DNA of 64,000 bases from Nitrincola salilacus (GTDB lineage: Bacteria > Pseudomonadota > Gammaproteobacteria > Pseudomonadales > Balneatricaceae). How positions within the stretch are numbered: position 1 is the first letter of the stretch; each line of letters opens with the position of its first letter. Below the pieces are notes generated by a model. The model did not search any database, was not told where the DNA came from, and saw only the letters and a program-made list of their open reading frames with translations. The stretch is from assembly GCF_046271865.1 (NCBI RefSeq), contig NZ_CP176580.1, forward strand, positions 3,844,001-3,908,000, read 5' to 3'. Of this stretch, positions 8,701 through 17,975 are shown one piece after another. A program made the position numbers and the translations under genes.

Positions 8701-11283
8701 ATGTTCAATCCGGCCCTTCTGCCACCTGAGCTGCGCCCCCTGCTGGAGAGTTATCCCCAACACGATGCTCATGATGAGCTTTTTTCGCCGGAGCAACTGG
8801 TACGCTCGCCCTGGAAAGCGGTGCTGAGCGAGCTAGGAGCATTGGGGCCGGAGGTATTGAGTCAGCGCTCCGAAGAGGTCCAGAACCTGTTGCATGAGAA
8901 CGGTGTGACTTTCAACACCTACGAAGATGATCCAGGCAAGCTTCGCTCATGGCAGCTTGATTGTTTGCCTTTTGTCATCGGCACAGAGGAGTGGGAGAGC
9001 CTGGAGAAAGGCCTGAAGCAACGCAGCCGTCTGTTGGAGCTGCTGGTGGAGGATCTCTATGGTGAACGTCGCGTCGTGGATGAGGGACTTCTCCCCGCCG
9101 AACTGATCTATGGGCACCCCAACTTTCTGTTTGGTGCAGCAGACAGCTATGGTGACAGACCACTGCTGATTTTGCATGGCACGGATCTGATTCGCGATCA
9201 TCAGGGGCAATGGCAAGTGCTCGGCGACTGGACTCAGTCGCCTGCCGGTGCCGGCTATGCCCTTGAAAATCGCATCACCCTTGCCCGTGCCCTGCCTAGT
9301 CTGTATCGCGATGCCCCCCTGAAACGCCTCGCCGGTTTTCTGCAGGCACAGCACCGTTGTCTTGCCGGCATGGCTCGCTCGCAGCGGGATGAGCCCAATA
9401 TCGTGCTGCTCTCGCCCGGCCCTGCCAGCCCCGGTTATTTTGAACACGCCTGGCTCGCCAACTACATGAACTTCTCACTGGTTGAAGGGGACGACCTGGT
9501 CGTGCGCGACGGTCAGGTATCGATGCGCACGCTGGGTGGACTGACCCAGGTGGATGTAATCGTACGTCAGATCACCGATCCCTGGTGTGATCCACTGGAG
9601 TTGCGTGGTGATTCCCTGATCGGCGTACCGGGCTTACTGCAGGCAGCACGCAATGGTGAAGTAGAGATTGCCAATGCGATCGGCACAGGCATACTGGAAC
9701 ATCCTGCACTGGCGGCCTTCCTGCCACGTCTGTGTGAGCGTCTGCTCGGCGAGCAACTGTTGTTGCCCTGTCGAGAAACTCTCTGGTGCGGCAGTGCGGA
9801 TGCGATCAAAACGGTACTGTCGCAACCGGATGAGTGGCAAGTGCGCGACATCCGCGATGTCACCCGAGTGATCTACCCGGATATGCTATCGCTGCAGGAG
9901 CTACGTCAGTTACGGCAATCAATGTTCAAATCGCCACACCTGTATATGGGCCAGCGTGCCCTTCGCGCGGCCATGACACCTGTATTCAACCCAAAGACCC
10001 AACAGTTTGAAGCTCAGGCGGTAAACCTGCGCTTCTTCAGTCTGCTGGAACCCGATGACCTGATGAAGCCGGCCAGCGAGCGACAGTATCGCGTGATGCC
10101 CGGTGGTCTGGCCTGGGTCGGTGAGCCCGGTACGCCATTGCTGGATAGCCATATCGTCAAGGACATCTGGGTCATTGCTCCGGTACCTCAACCGCATATC
10201 AGCCTGTTGCGCCATGCCATCGGACCTATCGTGATGACCCGTGACGGCAAGGACATGCCCTGCCGTGTTGCCGATAGCCTGTTCTGGATGGGCCGCTATG
10301 GCGAGCGTATCGATAACCGCTCGCGCCTGCTTCGTGAAGCTCTTGCCAGACTCCTGCAGGAGGATCAGAACGAGGTCGACAGCAGCCTGCTGCCCGATCT
10401 GCTGACCGCACTGGAGCTGGAACAACCTCCTGCCGATTCTGAATCTGGAGCAGTGGCGGGCGATACCACCAACCGCTACACCCGAGACTTTCTGTTCATG
10501 CGCGATCAGTTGCTGAGCCAGTTCTCGGAACAGCATCCCAGCTCACTGCCGCAGCTGTTCAGTCTGTTTCTGCGCAACTCCCGCGCAGTCAGGGATCATC
10601 TGGGGGATGACGCCTGGCGTACCATCAATGCGATGCGGCAGAAGTTCAATGACTTGCCCAGAGTTCAGGGCGCTGTGAGTGGCCAACGCAGCCTGGAAGG
10701 CGTTGTCACGGATCTGGCAGCTTTTTATGGCCTGTGTAACGAGACCATGCCACACCACTACGGCTGGCGGTTTCTGGATATCGGGCGTTTTATCGAGCGC
10801 TTGCAGTTCAGCCTTGCCTTATTGAAACTGGCCCTGTTGACTGCTGACAAGCCGGGTATTCCGCTATGGGAAGTAGTGCTGGCAACGACTGATAACTTCA
10901 CGGTTTATCGCCGCCGCTATCGTTCACAACTCCACCCCTCTGCCATTCTGGATCTACTGCTGTTCGATGAGGCCAACCCGCGTTCAGTCGGCTACATGCT
11001 GCGACGGCTGGGCCGCCAGATAGAACGACTGCCCCAACCTGAAAGCACACCTTATCGTAATCGCGAAACACGTCTGGTGATCCAGGCCACCAGCGTGCTG
11101 CATCTGGTGGATATTGACACGCTTGCGGATCTGGACAAATCAGCCAGCGCGAGGGCGGCGCTTTCGGAGCTGCTGGATCAGATTATCCAACCCATGTCAG
11201 AGCTGTCGGATGCCATCTCGCATACCCACTTCAGCCATGTCGAAGCCTTACGCCAGTTGGTCACCATGCAGACCTCGGCCTGA
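8701..11283 (+). CDS. ATP-grasp / alpha-E fusion protein
   Basis: The 860-residue product joins in one chain the two functions that are separate genes on the left arm. Residues 1 to about 490 form a circularly permuted type 2 ATP-grasp domain (DWTQSPAGAGYALENR, then the GGLAWVGEPG loop). Residues about 515 to 840 form an alpha-E domain beginning VADSLFWMGRYGERIDNRSR. The 85-bp gap after the DUF2126 gene contains a 7-bp GC stem (around 8661-8680) but no promoter I can defend, so it is probably in one transcript with its neighbours. The ribosome site is poor. The ATP-grasp half lacks the GGYGMLIGP-type glycine loop seen in the stand-alone paralogue, so the two may differ in activity. Confidence 0.92.
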   Translation: MFNPALLPPELRPLLESYPQHDAHDELFSPEQLVRSPWKAVLSELGALGPEVLSQRSEEVQNLLHENGVTFNTYEDDPGKLRSWQLDCLPFVIGTEEWESLEKGLKQRSRLLELLVEDLYGERRVVDEGLLPAELIYGHPNFLFGAADSYGDRPLLILHGTDLIRDHQGQWQVLGDWTQSPAGAGYALENRITLARALPSLYRDAPLKRLAGFLQAQHRCLAGMARSQRDEPNIVLLSPGPASPGYFEHAWLANYMNFSLVEGDDLVVRDGQVSMRTLGGLTQVDVIVRQITDPWCDPLELRGDSLIGVPGLLQAARNGEVEIANAIGTGILEHPALAAFLPRLCERLLGEQLLLPCRETLWCGSADAIKTVLSQPDEWQVRDIRDVTRVIYPDMLSLQELRQLRQSMFKSPHLYMGQRALRAAMTPVFNPKTQQFEAQAVNLRFFSLLEPDDLMKPASERQYRVMPGGLAWVGEPGTPLLDSHIVKDIWVIAPVPQPHISLLRHAIGPIVMTRDGKDMPCRVADSLFWMGRYGERIDNRSRLLREALARLLQEDQNEVDSSLLPDLLTALELEQPPADSESGAVAGDTTNRYTRDFLFMRDQLLSQFSEQHPSSLPQLFSLFLRNSRAVRDHLGDDAWRTINAMRQKFNDLPRVQGAVSGQRSLEGVVTDLAAFYGLCNETMPHHYGWRFLDIGRFIERLQFSLALLKLALLTADKPGIPLWEVVLATTDNFTVYRRRYRSQLHPSAILDLLLFDEANPRSVGYMLRRLGRQIERLPQPESTPYRNRETRLVIQATSVLHLVDIDTLADLDKSASARAALSELLDQIIQPMSELSDAISHTHFSHVEALRQLVTMQTSA

Positions 11284-11320
11284 GCAGCGGCTTCCTGCAC
11301 TTGAGATGCGGAGTTCACAG

Positions 11321-12241
11321 ATGAGATACCAGTTACGCCATACCACCCATTACGATTACTCTGGATCTGTCACACTGAGTCATAATGAAGCGCGGCTTCT
11401 GCCTCGTGAGTTGCCCTGGCAGCGCTGCAGTAACAGCGAACTGACAATCACTCCAGTGGCGGTTCGCCAGCGTGAACGTGTCGACTTTTTCGGTAATCGT
11501 GTCGTTTACTTCTCAATTCAGGAGCTGCATGACAGCCTGGATGTCACCGTCAGAAGCAACCTGACCACGCTGCCACGCCCTCTGCCGGATCAGCGCGTCA
11601 GCCTCTCCTGGGAGCAGGCGCTGCGTGAACTGGCCATCGGTGCACACAGAGTCAGTTCGACACAATCACTGGAAAACATGCGCGCACGCCTGTTTGCTCT
11701 GGACTCGCCTTTTGTGCAGCAAAGTCTTGATCTGGTGGACTACTCGCGACGCTTTTTCACCCGTGACCGCCCCCTTGTGGAGGCCGTCCTTGAGCTGAAC
11801 CAGGCGATCTTCAATGAATTCACCTACGACCCTGAGTTCACAACTCTGGCAACACCACTGCAGATGGTGCTGGAAAGTCGGCGCGGCGTATGCCAGGACT
11901 TTGCTCACCTGGCAATCGGTTGCCTGAGATCATTGGGCCTGGCAGCACGTTATATCAGTGGCTATATGGAAACCCTGCCACCTCCCGGTCAGGAAAAACT
12001 GCTCGGGGCTGATGCATCACACGCATGGTTGTCGGCCTATATACCCGGATGGGGCTGGCTGGATATCGACCCCACTAACGGCAGTGTACCCGACGAGCGC
12101 TATATCACCCTCGGCTGGGGACGGGATTTTGCCGATGTCACCCCACTCAAGGGCGTGATGAACGGTGGTGGAGAGCATCAGTTGCAGGTGGCGGTGGATG
12201 TGATTCCCGTACCGCCTGAACGCAAGAACCCGCCAGAGTAA
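11321..12241 (+). CDS. Transglutaminase-like cysteine peptidase family protein
   Basis: This 306-residue protein has a bacterial transglutaminase N-terminal domain (about 1-85) and a transglutaminase core. The likely catalytic residues are Cys191 (GVCQDFAH), His234 (ASHAW) and Asp250 (DIDPTNG). The start at 11321 is preceded by CGGAG at 7 nt and gives the family's standard MRYQLRHTTHYDY opening. Longer in-frame starts overlap the upstream gene and encode nothing typical. It is the last gene of the rightward arm, 37 bp after the fusion gene, and converges on the dehydratase gene. Confidence 0.92.
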   Translation: MRYQLRHTTHYDYSGSVTLSHNEARLLPRELPWQRCSNSELTITPVAVRQRERVDFFGNRVVYFSIQELHDSLDVTVRSNLTTLPRPLPDQRVSLSWEQALRELAIGAHRVSSTQSLENMRARLFALDSPFVQQSLDLVDYSRRFFTRDRPLVEAVLELNQAIFNEFTYDPEFTTLATPLQMVLESRRGVCQDFAHLAIGCLRSLGLAARYISGYMETLPPPGQEKLLGADASHAWLSAYIPGWGWLDIDPTNGSVPDERYITLGWGRDFADVTPLKGVMNGGGEHQLQVAVDVIPVPPERKNPPE

Positions 12242-12274
12242 TCAGATGACCTGAAGCTGAGGGCCTGCCTGCTA

Positions 12275-13201
12275 CTATGATCCCCGATGGTCAGTCTGCC
12301 ACTGTTGAATTTGTTGGTAGCTGGCTGTTACCCCGCCACAAACAATCAACAGCAGATTACGATAACCGGCCAGTACGTCTTGCTGCTCGTAGGCCAGCGC
12401 CAGTGTTGCTCCGCAAGCAGGCTCCACCAGCATACGGTGGTCATCCAGAAAGCGCTCACAAGCCTGCAGTGCCTGGTGATCAGATACCACCAGACTCTGC
12501 AGGGGATGGCGCTCCGACAAGATGAGTGATTGCTCGCAAACCTGACGCGCCCCCAGTGAGGTCGCAATACTGCTAATGCCGGGTAGCTGAATACGCGCGT
12601 TTTGCTGCAGAGATTGATGCAGTGAATCAGCACCCAGAGTTTCCACAGCCACGACAGGCACACCGCCCCAGCCATTACGTTGCAACCCCTCGACCACGCC
12701 ACAAAGCAAACCACCACCGCCAACCGAAAGCACCACAGCATCCGGTTGCAGGCCACTGGCAGCCACCTCATCGATCATGCTGGCATGCCCCTGCCAGAGC
12801 AAAGGGTCATCGAAAGGATGCAGAAATGCATCTCCCTCACTCTGCATTGACTGCGCCAGCTCATTCGCTTCCTGCCAGGAGCTGCCATACACTACCAGCT
12901 CAGCGTTCTCCTGCCGAATCAATTGCCTGGCTCTTTCTGAAGTCGTTTCCGGCACCACCACAACGACAGGCACATCCAGATGACGTCCCGCATAGGCAAC
13001 TGCTATTCCGGCATTACCACCTGAGGACGAAATAAAGCGACGTGCACCGCGCTGCTGATACAGCTGGCAGGCATAACCTATACCACGAATCTTGAACGAA
13101 CCTGGCGGCTGCAGGGCCTCCATTTTCATCCAGATACGCTGACCATCACGACGCGGTATGGCGCGTGACTCAAGCAATGGGGTCTGTATGTGTAACGGCA
13201 T
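12275..13201 (-). CDS. PLP-dependent serine/threonine dehydratase-like enzyme
   Basis: The 308-residue protein is a fold-type II pyridoxal-phosphate enzyme. It shows the PLP lysine in PPGSFKIRG (about residue 36), the substrate/phosphate loop SSGGNAGIA (about 60-70), the phosphate-binding GGGGLLCG loop (about 160) and a CGG near the C-terminus that fits the serine/threonine dehydratase branch. The expected reaction is deamination of L-serine or L-threonine to the 2-oxoacid and ammonia. It lies 2 bp downstream of the gamma-glutamyltransferase stop, so the two are co-transcribed. Release of amino acids by the transferase followed by deamination would be a coherent nitrogen-scavenging pair, which is inference. 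It lacks the regulatory domain of biosynthetic IlvA. Confidence 0.85.
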   Translation of the reverse strand: MPLHIQTPLLESRAIPRRDGQRIWMKMEALQPPGSFKIRGIGYACQLYQQRGARRFISSSGGNAGIAVAYAGRHLDVPVVVVVPETTSERARQLIRQENAELVVYGSSWQEANELAQSMQSEGDAFLHPFDDPLLWQGHASMIDEVAASGLQPDAVVLSVGGGGLLCGVVEGLQRNGWGGVPVVAVETLGADSLHQSLQQNARIQLPGISSIATSLGARQVCEQSLILSERHPLQSLVVSDHQALQACERFLDDHRMLVEPACGATLALAYEQQDVLAGYRNLLLIVCGGVTASYQQIQQWQTDHRGS

Positions 13202-13203
13202 GA

Positions 13204-15027
13204 TCAGTCCCCCATCACCACACCTTCTCGACGCGGATCAGCGCCGCTGAAAAAGCCATCGGCCGTTTTCTGAATCGCCTGTAAACCACTGGTCAGGTCT
13301 CTCTCAGTCACTTCATGCTCTCTGGCACGCAGTGCTTCAATGGTCGATTCGGGAAAGCGATCGGCTTCCAGGAAGGTCGGGCCATTAAAGCTGAGCGCAT
13401 GAGGCAAGCTGATCGCCTCCTGCGCATTTAATCCCCAATCCAGCATCGCTATCAGCGTTCTGGCTGTGTAGTGAATGATCGCCGCACCTCCGGGTGATCC
13501 CAGACTTGCCACCAGCTCACCGCCTTCACGCTCAAACACCAGTGTCGGACTCATGCTGGAGCGTGGGCGCTTACCCGGCTCAACACGGTTGGCTATCGGC
13601 ACACCATCAGCATCAGCTGGTTGGAAAGAAAAATCAGTCAACTCATTGTTCAGCAGATAGCCACCGGGCAGATCCGTACCTCCATTGGCCAATATCCGGG
13701 CACCGAATGCAGATTCAATGGTTGTGGTCATGGCCAGTGCGTTACCCTCAGCATCCACAATGCTGATATGACTGGTACCATACTCCTCCTGCTCCGGCAT
13801 ACTGGCGTAGCTTACCTGCCAGGGACCGGGGACACCGGCTGTCGCACGCCCCATGCTGGTAGCACTGATCAGGCCAGCTCGCTCACGCAGGTAATCCGGC
13901 GCCAGCATACTGGCCCAGTTCCCTCCTGGAGGGCTGACAAAATCCGGGTCGGCAATATAGAGAGCACGATCCGCAAAACTCAGACGCGCGGCCTCGGTAA
14001 ACTGATGCAACCAGGCTTCACTCGGCAAACCATCTTGCAAGGGAGCTTCTACGGCAGGGGTATGCTCCAGCACGCCCAACATCTGCATAATGGTCAGATG
14101 ACCGGACGAGGGTGGAGGGAAACCACAGACACGATAGGCTTTCCAGTCAGTACACAATGGCTCACGTACGACAGGCTCATAGGCGGCCATGTCCTGCTCT
14201 GTCATGCTGCCGGGGTAGACAGGATGCTGCTGCACCTGCTGCACCAGATCCAACGCTACACCTCCAGTATAGAAGGCCTTACTACCCTTCTCTGCAATCT
14301 GTTTTAACACGGCGGCCAGCGCCGGATTTTTCAGTTGATGACCGACCGGCAAAGGCTCACCATCGGTATCGTAGTAAAAATCAGCTGCCGCGGCATTCGC
14401 TTTCAATGCTGTTTCGCCCGCCAGCAGGGTATGCAGGCGCGGGCTGACGGCAAATCCCTCTTCAGCCAGAATGATGGCTGGTGCGAACAGCACCTCCCAT
14501 GGCAGTTGACCATGTGCACTATGAGCCTCCTCCAGCATACGAAGCACACCCGGCACCCCAACCGACAGACCACTGGCCGCAGCGTCCATAAAGCTCAGAG
14601 GTGCTCCGTCCTGATCCAGAAACAGCGACTCGGTCACCCCGGCAGGTGCTGTTTCTCTGCCATCATAGGCCAGCACTTTACTGCCATCAAAATGCATCAG
14701 AAAAGCACCGCCGCCTATTCCGCTGGATTGGGGTTCAACCAGCGTCAGCACCATCTGCACGGCAATCGCCGCATCGATGGCAGACCCTCCTGCCTTGAGT
14801 ATCTGATAACCGGCATCCGTTGCCAGAGGGTTGGCTGCCGCGACGGAAAAACTGCTGGTCGCCCAACCCGGTTTTTCCTGATAGCCGGAAGCAGCCTCCG
14901 GTTGTACAGGAATCTGATATCGAAACGCGGTATCTGCAAACAGCTGACCAGATGCGGTTATCAGTAGCAATGTCAGTACAGATGCGCCCAAGAGGCGACG
15001 GCTATGCATGGATGGGAAAACAGTCAT
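13204..15027 (-). CDS. ggt: Gamma-glutamyltransferase, secreted
   Basis: The 607-residue precursor has an N-terminal signal sequence (hydrophobic core about 12-31) and full gamma-glutamyltranspeptidase homology. The self-cleavage nucleophile is Thr418 in GTSHISIVD, which would split the chain into large and small subunits. The oxyanion/substrate motif GKRPRSSMSPT and the closing GADPRREG end are present. It hydrolyses or transfers gamma-glutamyl groups from glutathione and similar compounds in the periplasm. The ribosome site GGAGAG is well placed. Four 16-bp tandem repeats lie just upstream. A paralogue lies at 28624-30420. Confidence 0.95.
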   Translation of the reverse strand: MTVFPSMHSRRLLGASVLTLLLITASGQLFADTAFRYQIPVQPEAASGYQEKPGWATSSFSVAAANPLATDAGYQILKAGGSAIDAAIAVQMVLTLVEPQSSGIGGGAFLMHFDGSKVLAYDGRETAPAGVTESLFLDQDGAPLSFMDAAASGLSVGVPGVLRMLEEAHSAHGQLPWEVLFAPAIILAEEGFAVSPRLHTLLAGETALKANAAAADFYYDTDGEPLPVGHQLKNPALAAVLKQIAEKGSKAFYTGGVALDLVQQVQQHPVYPGSMTEQDMAAYEPVVREPLCTDWKAYRVCGFPPPSSGHLTIMQMLGVLEHTPAVEAPLQDGLPSEAWLHQFTEAARLSFADRALYIADPDFVSPPGGNWASMLAPDYLRERAGLISATSMGRATAGVPGPWQVSYASMPEQEEYGTSHISIVDAEGNALAMTTTIESAFGARILANGGTDLPGGYLLNNELTDFSFQPADADGVPIANRVEPGKRPRSSMSPTLVFEREGGELVASLGSPGGAAIIHYTARTLIAMLDWGLNAQEAISLPHALSFNGPTFLEADRFPESTIEALRAREHEVTERDLTSGLQAIQKTADGFFSGADPRREGVVMGD

Positions 15028-15330
15028 GCTCTTCTCTCCTTGAAAAATAATCAGTGCGGGACTGATTCAGTGTGGGGCTGATTCAGTGTAGGGCTAATTC
15101 AGTATGAGGCTAAAGATCACATCATAGCTCAGATCATTCGATATGCCATGCCTGTTGATTTTTTCAATAGCCGTATTGTTATTTTATAACAGCACATCAG
15201 TGCAAAGTGTCGTGATTGACAACTCCGAAGACGTAGACAGGCAGGATCATAAGTCGGTGCAGGCTTACCTTGGTCAATCTGTGCAGTCTTGCACATGTTT
15301 GCCTATGAGAAAAAATAAAGGAGAAAGGCA
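15028..15330. promoter_or_regulatory. Divergent ggt/fdhA intergenic region
   Basis: Apart from the tandem repeat, the 303-bp gap contains a TGTGCA-GTCT-TGCACA dyad at 15280-15295, about 35 bp before fdhA, and a small TGTC-N6-GACA dyad at 15208-15221. Both are candidate operators for fdhA. I see no convincing gene here. Confidence 0.4.
15051..15114. repeat. Tandem repeat, four 16-bp units
   Basis: Four imperfect copies of a 16-bp unit (consensus TCAGTGTGGGGCTGAT) run head to tail at 15051, 15067, 15083 and 15099. They lie in the leader or promoter zone of ggt, 24 bp from its start codon. Divergence increases towards the distal copy. Confidence 0.85.
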
Positions 15331-16530
15331 ATGGCTATTTCTACTGGTAACCGGGGTGTGGTTTATACAGGTCCCGGTCATGTCGAAGTGCGCTCCATCG
15401 ACTTCCCTGAACTGGCGATTGGCAATCGCAAGTGTCAGCATGGGGTCATCCTCAAAGTCCTTACCACCAATATCTGTGGCAGCGATCAGCACATGGTCCG
15501 CGGCCGTACAACCGCCCCCTCCGGTCTGGTACTGGGCCATGAGATCACCGGTGAAATCATTGAATGTGGTAATGATGTCGAGTTTCTGAAAGTCGGCGAT
15601 ATCGTGTCTGTTCCGTTCAATATCGCCTGCGGTCGCTGCCGCAACTGCAAGGAGGGCAGAACTGGTATCTGTCTGAACGTCAACCCTGCACGTCCCGGCG
15701 CCGCCTATGGCTATGTCGATATGGGCGGCTGGGTGGGTGGTCAGGCCGAATATGTCATGGTGCCTTATGCCGACTTCAACCTTCTGAAGTTCCCGGACTC
15801 CGATCAAGCCAGAGAGAAGATCCGTGACCTGACGCTGCTGTCGGATATCTTCCCGACCGGCTTCCATGGCTGCGTAACCGCCGGTGTAGGTCCGGGATCA
15901 ACCGTGTATATCGCCGGTGCCGGCCCTGTCGGACTGGCCGCTGCTGTTTCTGCACAGCTGCTTGGCGCTGCCTGCGTCATCGTCGGGGATATGATTCCGG
16001 AGCGTCTGGCTCAGGCGAAAAGCTTTGGCTGCGAAACCATCGACTTGCGTCAGGATGCAGAGCTGCCGGACCTGCTGGAGCAGATCCTCGGCGTACCGGA
16101 AGTGGATGCTGCGGTTGACTGTGTCGGATTTGAGGCTCACTGCCATGGTCATCATCACCATGAAGAGAAGCCTGCAGTCGTCTTGAACAGCATGATGGAT
16201 ATCACCCGCGCCGGTGGCCAGATCGGGATACCCGGGTTGTATGTGACTGAAGATCCGGGCGCCAAGGATGCTGCAGCACAGAAAGGAAGCCTGAGCCTGC
16301 GCTTTGGTCTGGGTTGGGCAAAATCCCACTCCTTCCATACTGGCCAGTGCCCGGTGATGAAATATCACCGTCAGCTGATGCAGGCGATCCTGTTTGAGCG
16401 CATCCAGATAGCCAAAGCAGTCAATGTCCAGGTGATCTCGCTGGATGAGGCACCAAAAGGCTATGCTGACTTCGATGGCGGCGCGGCGAAGAAATTCGTT
16501 ATCGATCCGCACAAGATGTTTGCAGCCTGA
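15331..16530 (+). CDS. fdhA: Glutathione-independent formaldehyde dehydrogenase
   Basis: The 399-residue zinc-dependent medium-chain dehydrogenase has the catalytic-zinc motif NICGSDQHM (about residue 47), GHEITGE (about 68) and the structural-zinc cysteine cluster CGRCRNC...C (about 98-113). A Rossmann loop GAGPVGLAA lies near 190. The His-rich AHCHGHHHHEEK insert near 270 and the overall length match FdhA rather than the glutathione-dependent enzyme. It oxidises formaldehyde to formate with NAD+ tightly bound. AAGGAG precedes the ATG. In many relatives this gene accompanies sarcosine or methylamine catabolism; no such genes are in this window. The next genes encode a TRAP transporter. Confidence 0.95.
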   Translation: MAISTGNRGVVYTGPGHVEVRSIDFPELAIGNRKCQHGVILKVLTTNICGSDQHMVRGRTTAPSGLVLGHEITGEIIECGNDVEFLKVGDIVSVPFNIACGRCRNCKEGRTGICLNVNPARPGAAYGYVDMGGWVGGQAEYVMVPYADFNLLKFPDSDQAREKIRDLTLLSDIFPTGFHGCVTAGVGPGSTVYIAGAGPVGLAAAVSAQLLGAACVIVGDMIPERLAQAKSFGCETIDLRQDAELPDLLEQILGVPEVDAAVDCVGFEAHCHGHHHHEEKPAVVLNSMMDITRAGGQIGIPGLYVTEDPGAKDAAAQKGSLSLRFGLGWAKSHSFHTGQCPVMKYHRQLMQAILFERIQIAKAVNVQVISLDEAPKGYADFDGGAAKKFVIDPHKMFAA

Positions 16531-16574
16531 TATCCCTGACGGGAAAGAATGATTGAGAACGAATAATTGAAAAC

Positions 16575-16600
16575 GAAGAGTGGCTACCCCGCCACTCTTC
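16575..16600 (+). terminator. Stem-loop behind fdhA
   Basis: Ten-base perfect stem GAAGAGTGGC/GCCACTCTTC with a 6-nt loop, 45 nt after the fdhA stop. The following bases are A-rich rather than T-rich, so it is a weak intrinsic terminator at best. Confidence 0.5.
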
Positions 16601-16698
16601 AAAATTATCTGAAAAACCAGAACCTCCCCTCTAAGCCCTCCTAATAACTTTATGACCTTATAACCTTACAGTCTCCATGGTCGACTAAGGTCCTTATT

Positions 16699-16716
16699 TG
16701 TTTTACTTTTAAAACA
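16699..16716. promoter_or_regulatory. Candidate operator upstream of the TRAP genes
   Basis: Perfect 7-4-7 dyad TGTTTTA-CTTT-TAAAACA, located 114 bp before the TRAP substrate-binding protein gene. The regulator is unknown; no regulator gene is adjacent. Confidence 0.4.
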
Positions 16717-16829
16717 TCACGTCGTCATCTATATTCAAAAGCCCTGTATTAAACAGTAGACATCTGCCGTCCGGTCACTGACTCAAAATCGGGCCTGCAA
16801 TGACTGAACAAAAATAATAAGGATATCTT

Positions 16830-17837
16830 ATGAAAGCCAAGCTTTACCTGTCCGCATTTACCGCTGCTATCTGTGTTGGTTTCACTGCTCCCGTACTGGC
16901 CCAGGAAACACGTGAATTTTCTGTCTCTACCGTGCTGTCGGATGCATTCCCTTGGGGACAGGCTGCTGTCAAATGGGCCGAGCTGGTTGAAGAGCGCTCC
17001 GAAGGACGTATGAAACTGACGGTCTACCCCAATGCCCAGCTGGTGTCCGGGGATCAGACGCGCGAATTTTCGGCCATGCGCAGCGGCCTGATCGACATGG
17101 CTGTGGCCTCTACCATCAACTGGTCACCGCAGGTGCCGGAACTGAACCTCTTCTCCCTGCCGTTTCTGATGCCGGATGAGGCTGCAATCGATTCCATCAC
17201 TCAGGGCGAAGCCGGTGAACAGATATTTGCCGCGATTGAGCAGCGCGGAATCATTCCGCTGGGCTGGGGAGAGAATGGTTTTCGCGAGCTCTCCAACTCG
17301 CGCAAGGCGATCAGCGAACCGAGCGACCTCAACGGCCTGAAGATTCGTGTCGTTGGTTCCCCCCTGTTCCTGGACACCTTTAATACACTGGGCGCTAACC
17401 CGACTCAAATGAGCTGGGCCGATGCCAAACCAGCGCTGACAACTGGAGCCGTCGATGGTCAGGAGAACCCACTGTCGGTGTTTGATGTCGCCCGTATCGA
17501 TCAGGTTGGCCAGCAGTACCTGACCCTGTGGCGCTATATGGCCGACCCACTAGTGTTCGGTGTCAATCAGCGTGTCTGGAACTCTCTCTCCGAGGAGGAT
17601 CAGACGATTCTGCGTGAAGCCGCTGTAGAAGCTGGTGCCTGGGAAATTGCCAAATCACGCGCCGAACTCAGTGCAACGCTGGCAACCATCAAGGAACGTG
17701 GCGTAGAGGTCACCGAGCTGACACCTGAGCAGCATGCTGCATTTGTCGCTGCAACCGCTGAGGTCTATGAAAAGTGGGTTCCTCGTATCGGCGAAGAACT
17801 GGTGAATACGGCTAAAGCAGCCATCGATGCCCGCTGA
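16830..17837 (+). CDS. TRAP transporter substrate-binding protein (DctP family)
   Basis: The 335-residue periplasmic protein has a signal peptide (about 1-25, ending VLAQ). It has the DctP-family core, including an NGFRELSNSRKAI segment and the GLKIRV region with the Arg that typically binds a substrate carboxylate (about residue 170). It would capture a carboxylate-containing solute and pass it to the membrane subunits encoded next. The ribosome site AAGGAT is 8 nt before the ATG. It is the first gene of a complete binding protein, small permease, large permease operon. The substrate cannot be read from the sequence. Confidence 0.93.
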   Translation: MKAKLYLSAFTAAICVGFTAPVLAQETREFSVSTVLSDAFPWGQAAVKWAELVEERSEGRMKLTVYPNAQLVSGDQTREFSAMRSGLIDMAVASTINWSPQVPELNLFSLPFLMPDEAAIDSITQGEAGEQIFAAIEQRGIIPLGWGENGFRELSNSRKAISEPSDLNGLKIRVVGSPLFLDTFNTLGANPTQMSWADAKPALTTGAVDGQENPLSVFDVARIDQVGQQYLTLWRYMADPLVFGVNQRVWNSLSEEDQTILREAAVEAGAWEIAKSRAELSATLATIKERGVEVTELTPEQHAAFVAATAEVYEKWVPRIGEELVNTAKAAIDAR

Positions 17838-17940
17838 TTCCAACTGCTGAAACCTTCAGGCCCTCTCTGTCCGGTGGGCCTGGCTATCAGCTTTAGACTC
17901 TCAGCCCTGGACTCTCTAGCTCAAGGCACCCAGCTCTACA

Positions 17941-17968
17941 CACACTGTTCTAGACACACTGTTCTAGA
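17941..17968. repeat. Direct repeat, two 14-bp units
   Basis: Two perfect adjacent copies of CACACTGTTCTAGA lie in the gap between the TRAP binding-protein and small-permease genes, just before the start of the latter. Confidence 0.8.
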
Positions 17969-17975
17969 AGCTCTG

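Noticed and set aside
11114..11320. Longer start for the second transglutaminase
   Set aside because: The extra 69 codons overlap the upstream gene in another frame and have no family similarity; 11321 has a good ribosome site and a typical N-terminus.
15131..15160. Sigma-54 promoter for ggt
   Set aside because: On the minus strand a TGGCATATCGAATGAT element resembles the consensus, but the essential GC at -12 is replaced by GA.
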